This document shows, in pieces, positions 5,178 through 5,330 of a stretch of DNA of 5,330 nt. Both the position numbers and the translations under genes were made by a program. The DNA comes from Actinotalea sp. (GTDB lineage Bacteria; Actinomycetota; Actinomycetes; Actinomycetales; Cellulomonadaceae): the NCBI GenBank assembly GCA_014360395.1, contig JACIXM010000184.1, forward strand, positions 1 through 5,330, written 5' to 3'. Below the pieces are notes generated by a model. The model did not search any database and was not told the DNA's origin. It saw only the letters and a list, made by a program, of their open reading frames with translations. Position 1 is the first letter of the stretch, and each line of letters starts with the position of its first letter.

Positions 5178-5330
5178 ATGTCCACCCCTACGACAGAGGC
5201 GGTAGCCGCCTCCCCCTGGGCCGGGTCCCCGGTCCCCACCTCGAGCGACGGCTGGATCCGCCGGGCCGAGGAGGTCGCCGCCGTGCTCGCCGTCGACGCC
5301 GTCGAGCGCGACCGCGCCCTGCGGACACCG
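5178..5330 (+). CDS. Acyl-CoA-dehydrogenase-fold monooxygenase, DszC/SfnB-like, 5' part only
   Basis: The first 51 residues of a protein that runs out of the window. After a Ser/Thr/Pro/Ala-rich start comes GWIRRAEEVAAVLAVDAVERDRALRTP (25-51), the pattern of the first N-terminal helix in acyl-CoA dehydrogenase relatives of the DszC/SfnB type, where WIxRAxEVAxxLAxDAxERDRxxxTP is usually followed by a helix on leaving substrates and a GPxEHGG motif. Members of that branch often do not oxidise acyl-CoA; they use FMNH2 and O2 to oxidise sulfur compounds. The FMN reductase and DszA-like enzyme upstream support this reading. The ATG follows AAGGAG (5168-5173) by 4 bases. The catalytic part is not visible, so an ordinary acyl-CoA dehydrogenase is still possible. 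Three hairpins separate it from the monooxygenase, so it may have its own or attenuated expression. Confidence 0.68.
   Translation, partial: MSTPTTEAVAASPWAGSPVPTSSDGWIRRAEEVAAVLAVDAVERDRALRTP

Noticed and set aside
1..5330. CRISPR arrays, tRNA or rRNA genes, insertion sequences
   Set aside because: No regularly spaced direct repeats, tRNA-like cloverleaf, rRNA sequence, transposase or terminal inverted repeats were seen.

Overview
The window is very GC-rich throughout, with strong GC bias at third codon positions. That composition, a coenzyme F420 biosynthesis gene, and AGGAGG/AAGGAG ribosome binding sites point to a high-GC actinobacterium. A Cellulomonas-like member of the Micrococcales would fit, but the genus is a guess.

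Layout. (1) Bases 1-357 hold the 3' end of cofE (F420-0:gamma-glutamyl ligase). It ends in an odd Gly/aromatic tetrapeptide repeat and lacks the nitroreductase domain of mycobacterial FbiB. (2) Bases 368-946, minus strand, encode a small HhH-GPD base-excision-repair family protein convergent with cofE. (3) A 131-base divergent intergenic region carries short palindromes. (4) Bases 1078-2433 encode a class III PLP aminotransferase related to omega-amino-acid/taurine transaminases. (5) A 577-base gap (2434-3010) contains a likely terminator, a probable 28-residue leader peptide with a Met-Cys-Met run, and several stem-loops. (6) Bases 3011-3577 encode SsuE, an NAD(P)H:FMN reductase. (7) Bases 3617-5002 encode an FMNH2-dependent monooxygenase of the NtaA/SnaA/DszA/DmoA group. 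(8) A 175-base gap has three strong stem-loops. (9) From 5178 to the window end lies the start of an acyl-CoA-dehydrogenase-fold protein resembling the DszC/SfnB flavin monooxygenases.

From 2532 onward the window reads as an organosulfur scavenging locus. SsuE would make free FMNH2. The DszA/DmoA-like enzyme, and probably the DszC/SfnB-like enzyme, would use it with O2 to oxidise a sulfide, sulfone or sulfonate and release usable sulfur. The leader peptide ahead of ssuE, rich in sulfur amino acids, suggests that translation of Cys/Met codons controls the operon by attenuation, as proposed for Cys-rich leader peptides in mycobacteria. The real substrate cannot be read from the sequence. The aminotransferase may belong to the theme (taurine-type chemistry), but it is separated by a terminator-like hairpin. 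cofE and the HhH-GPD gene look like unrelated chromosomal neighbours.
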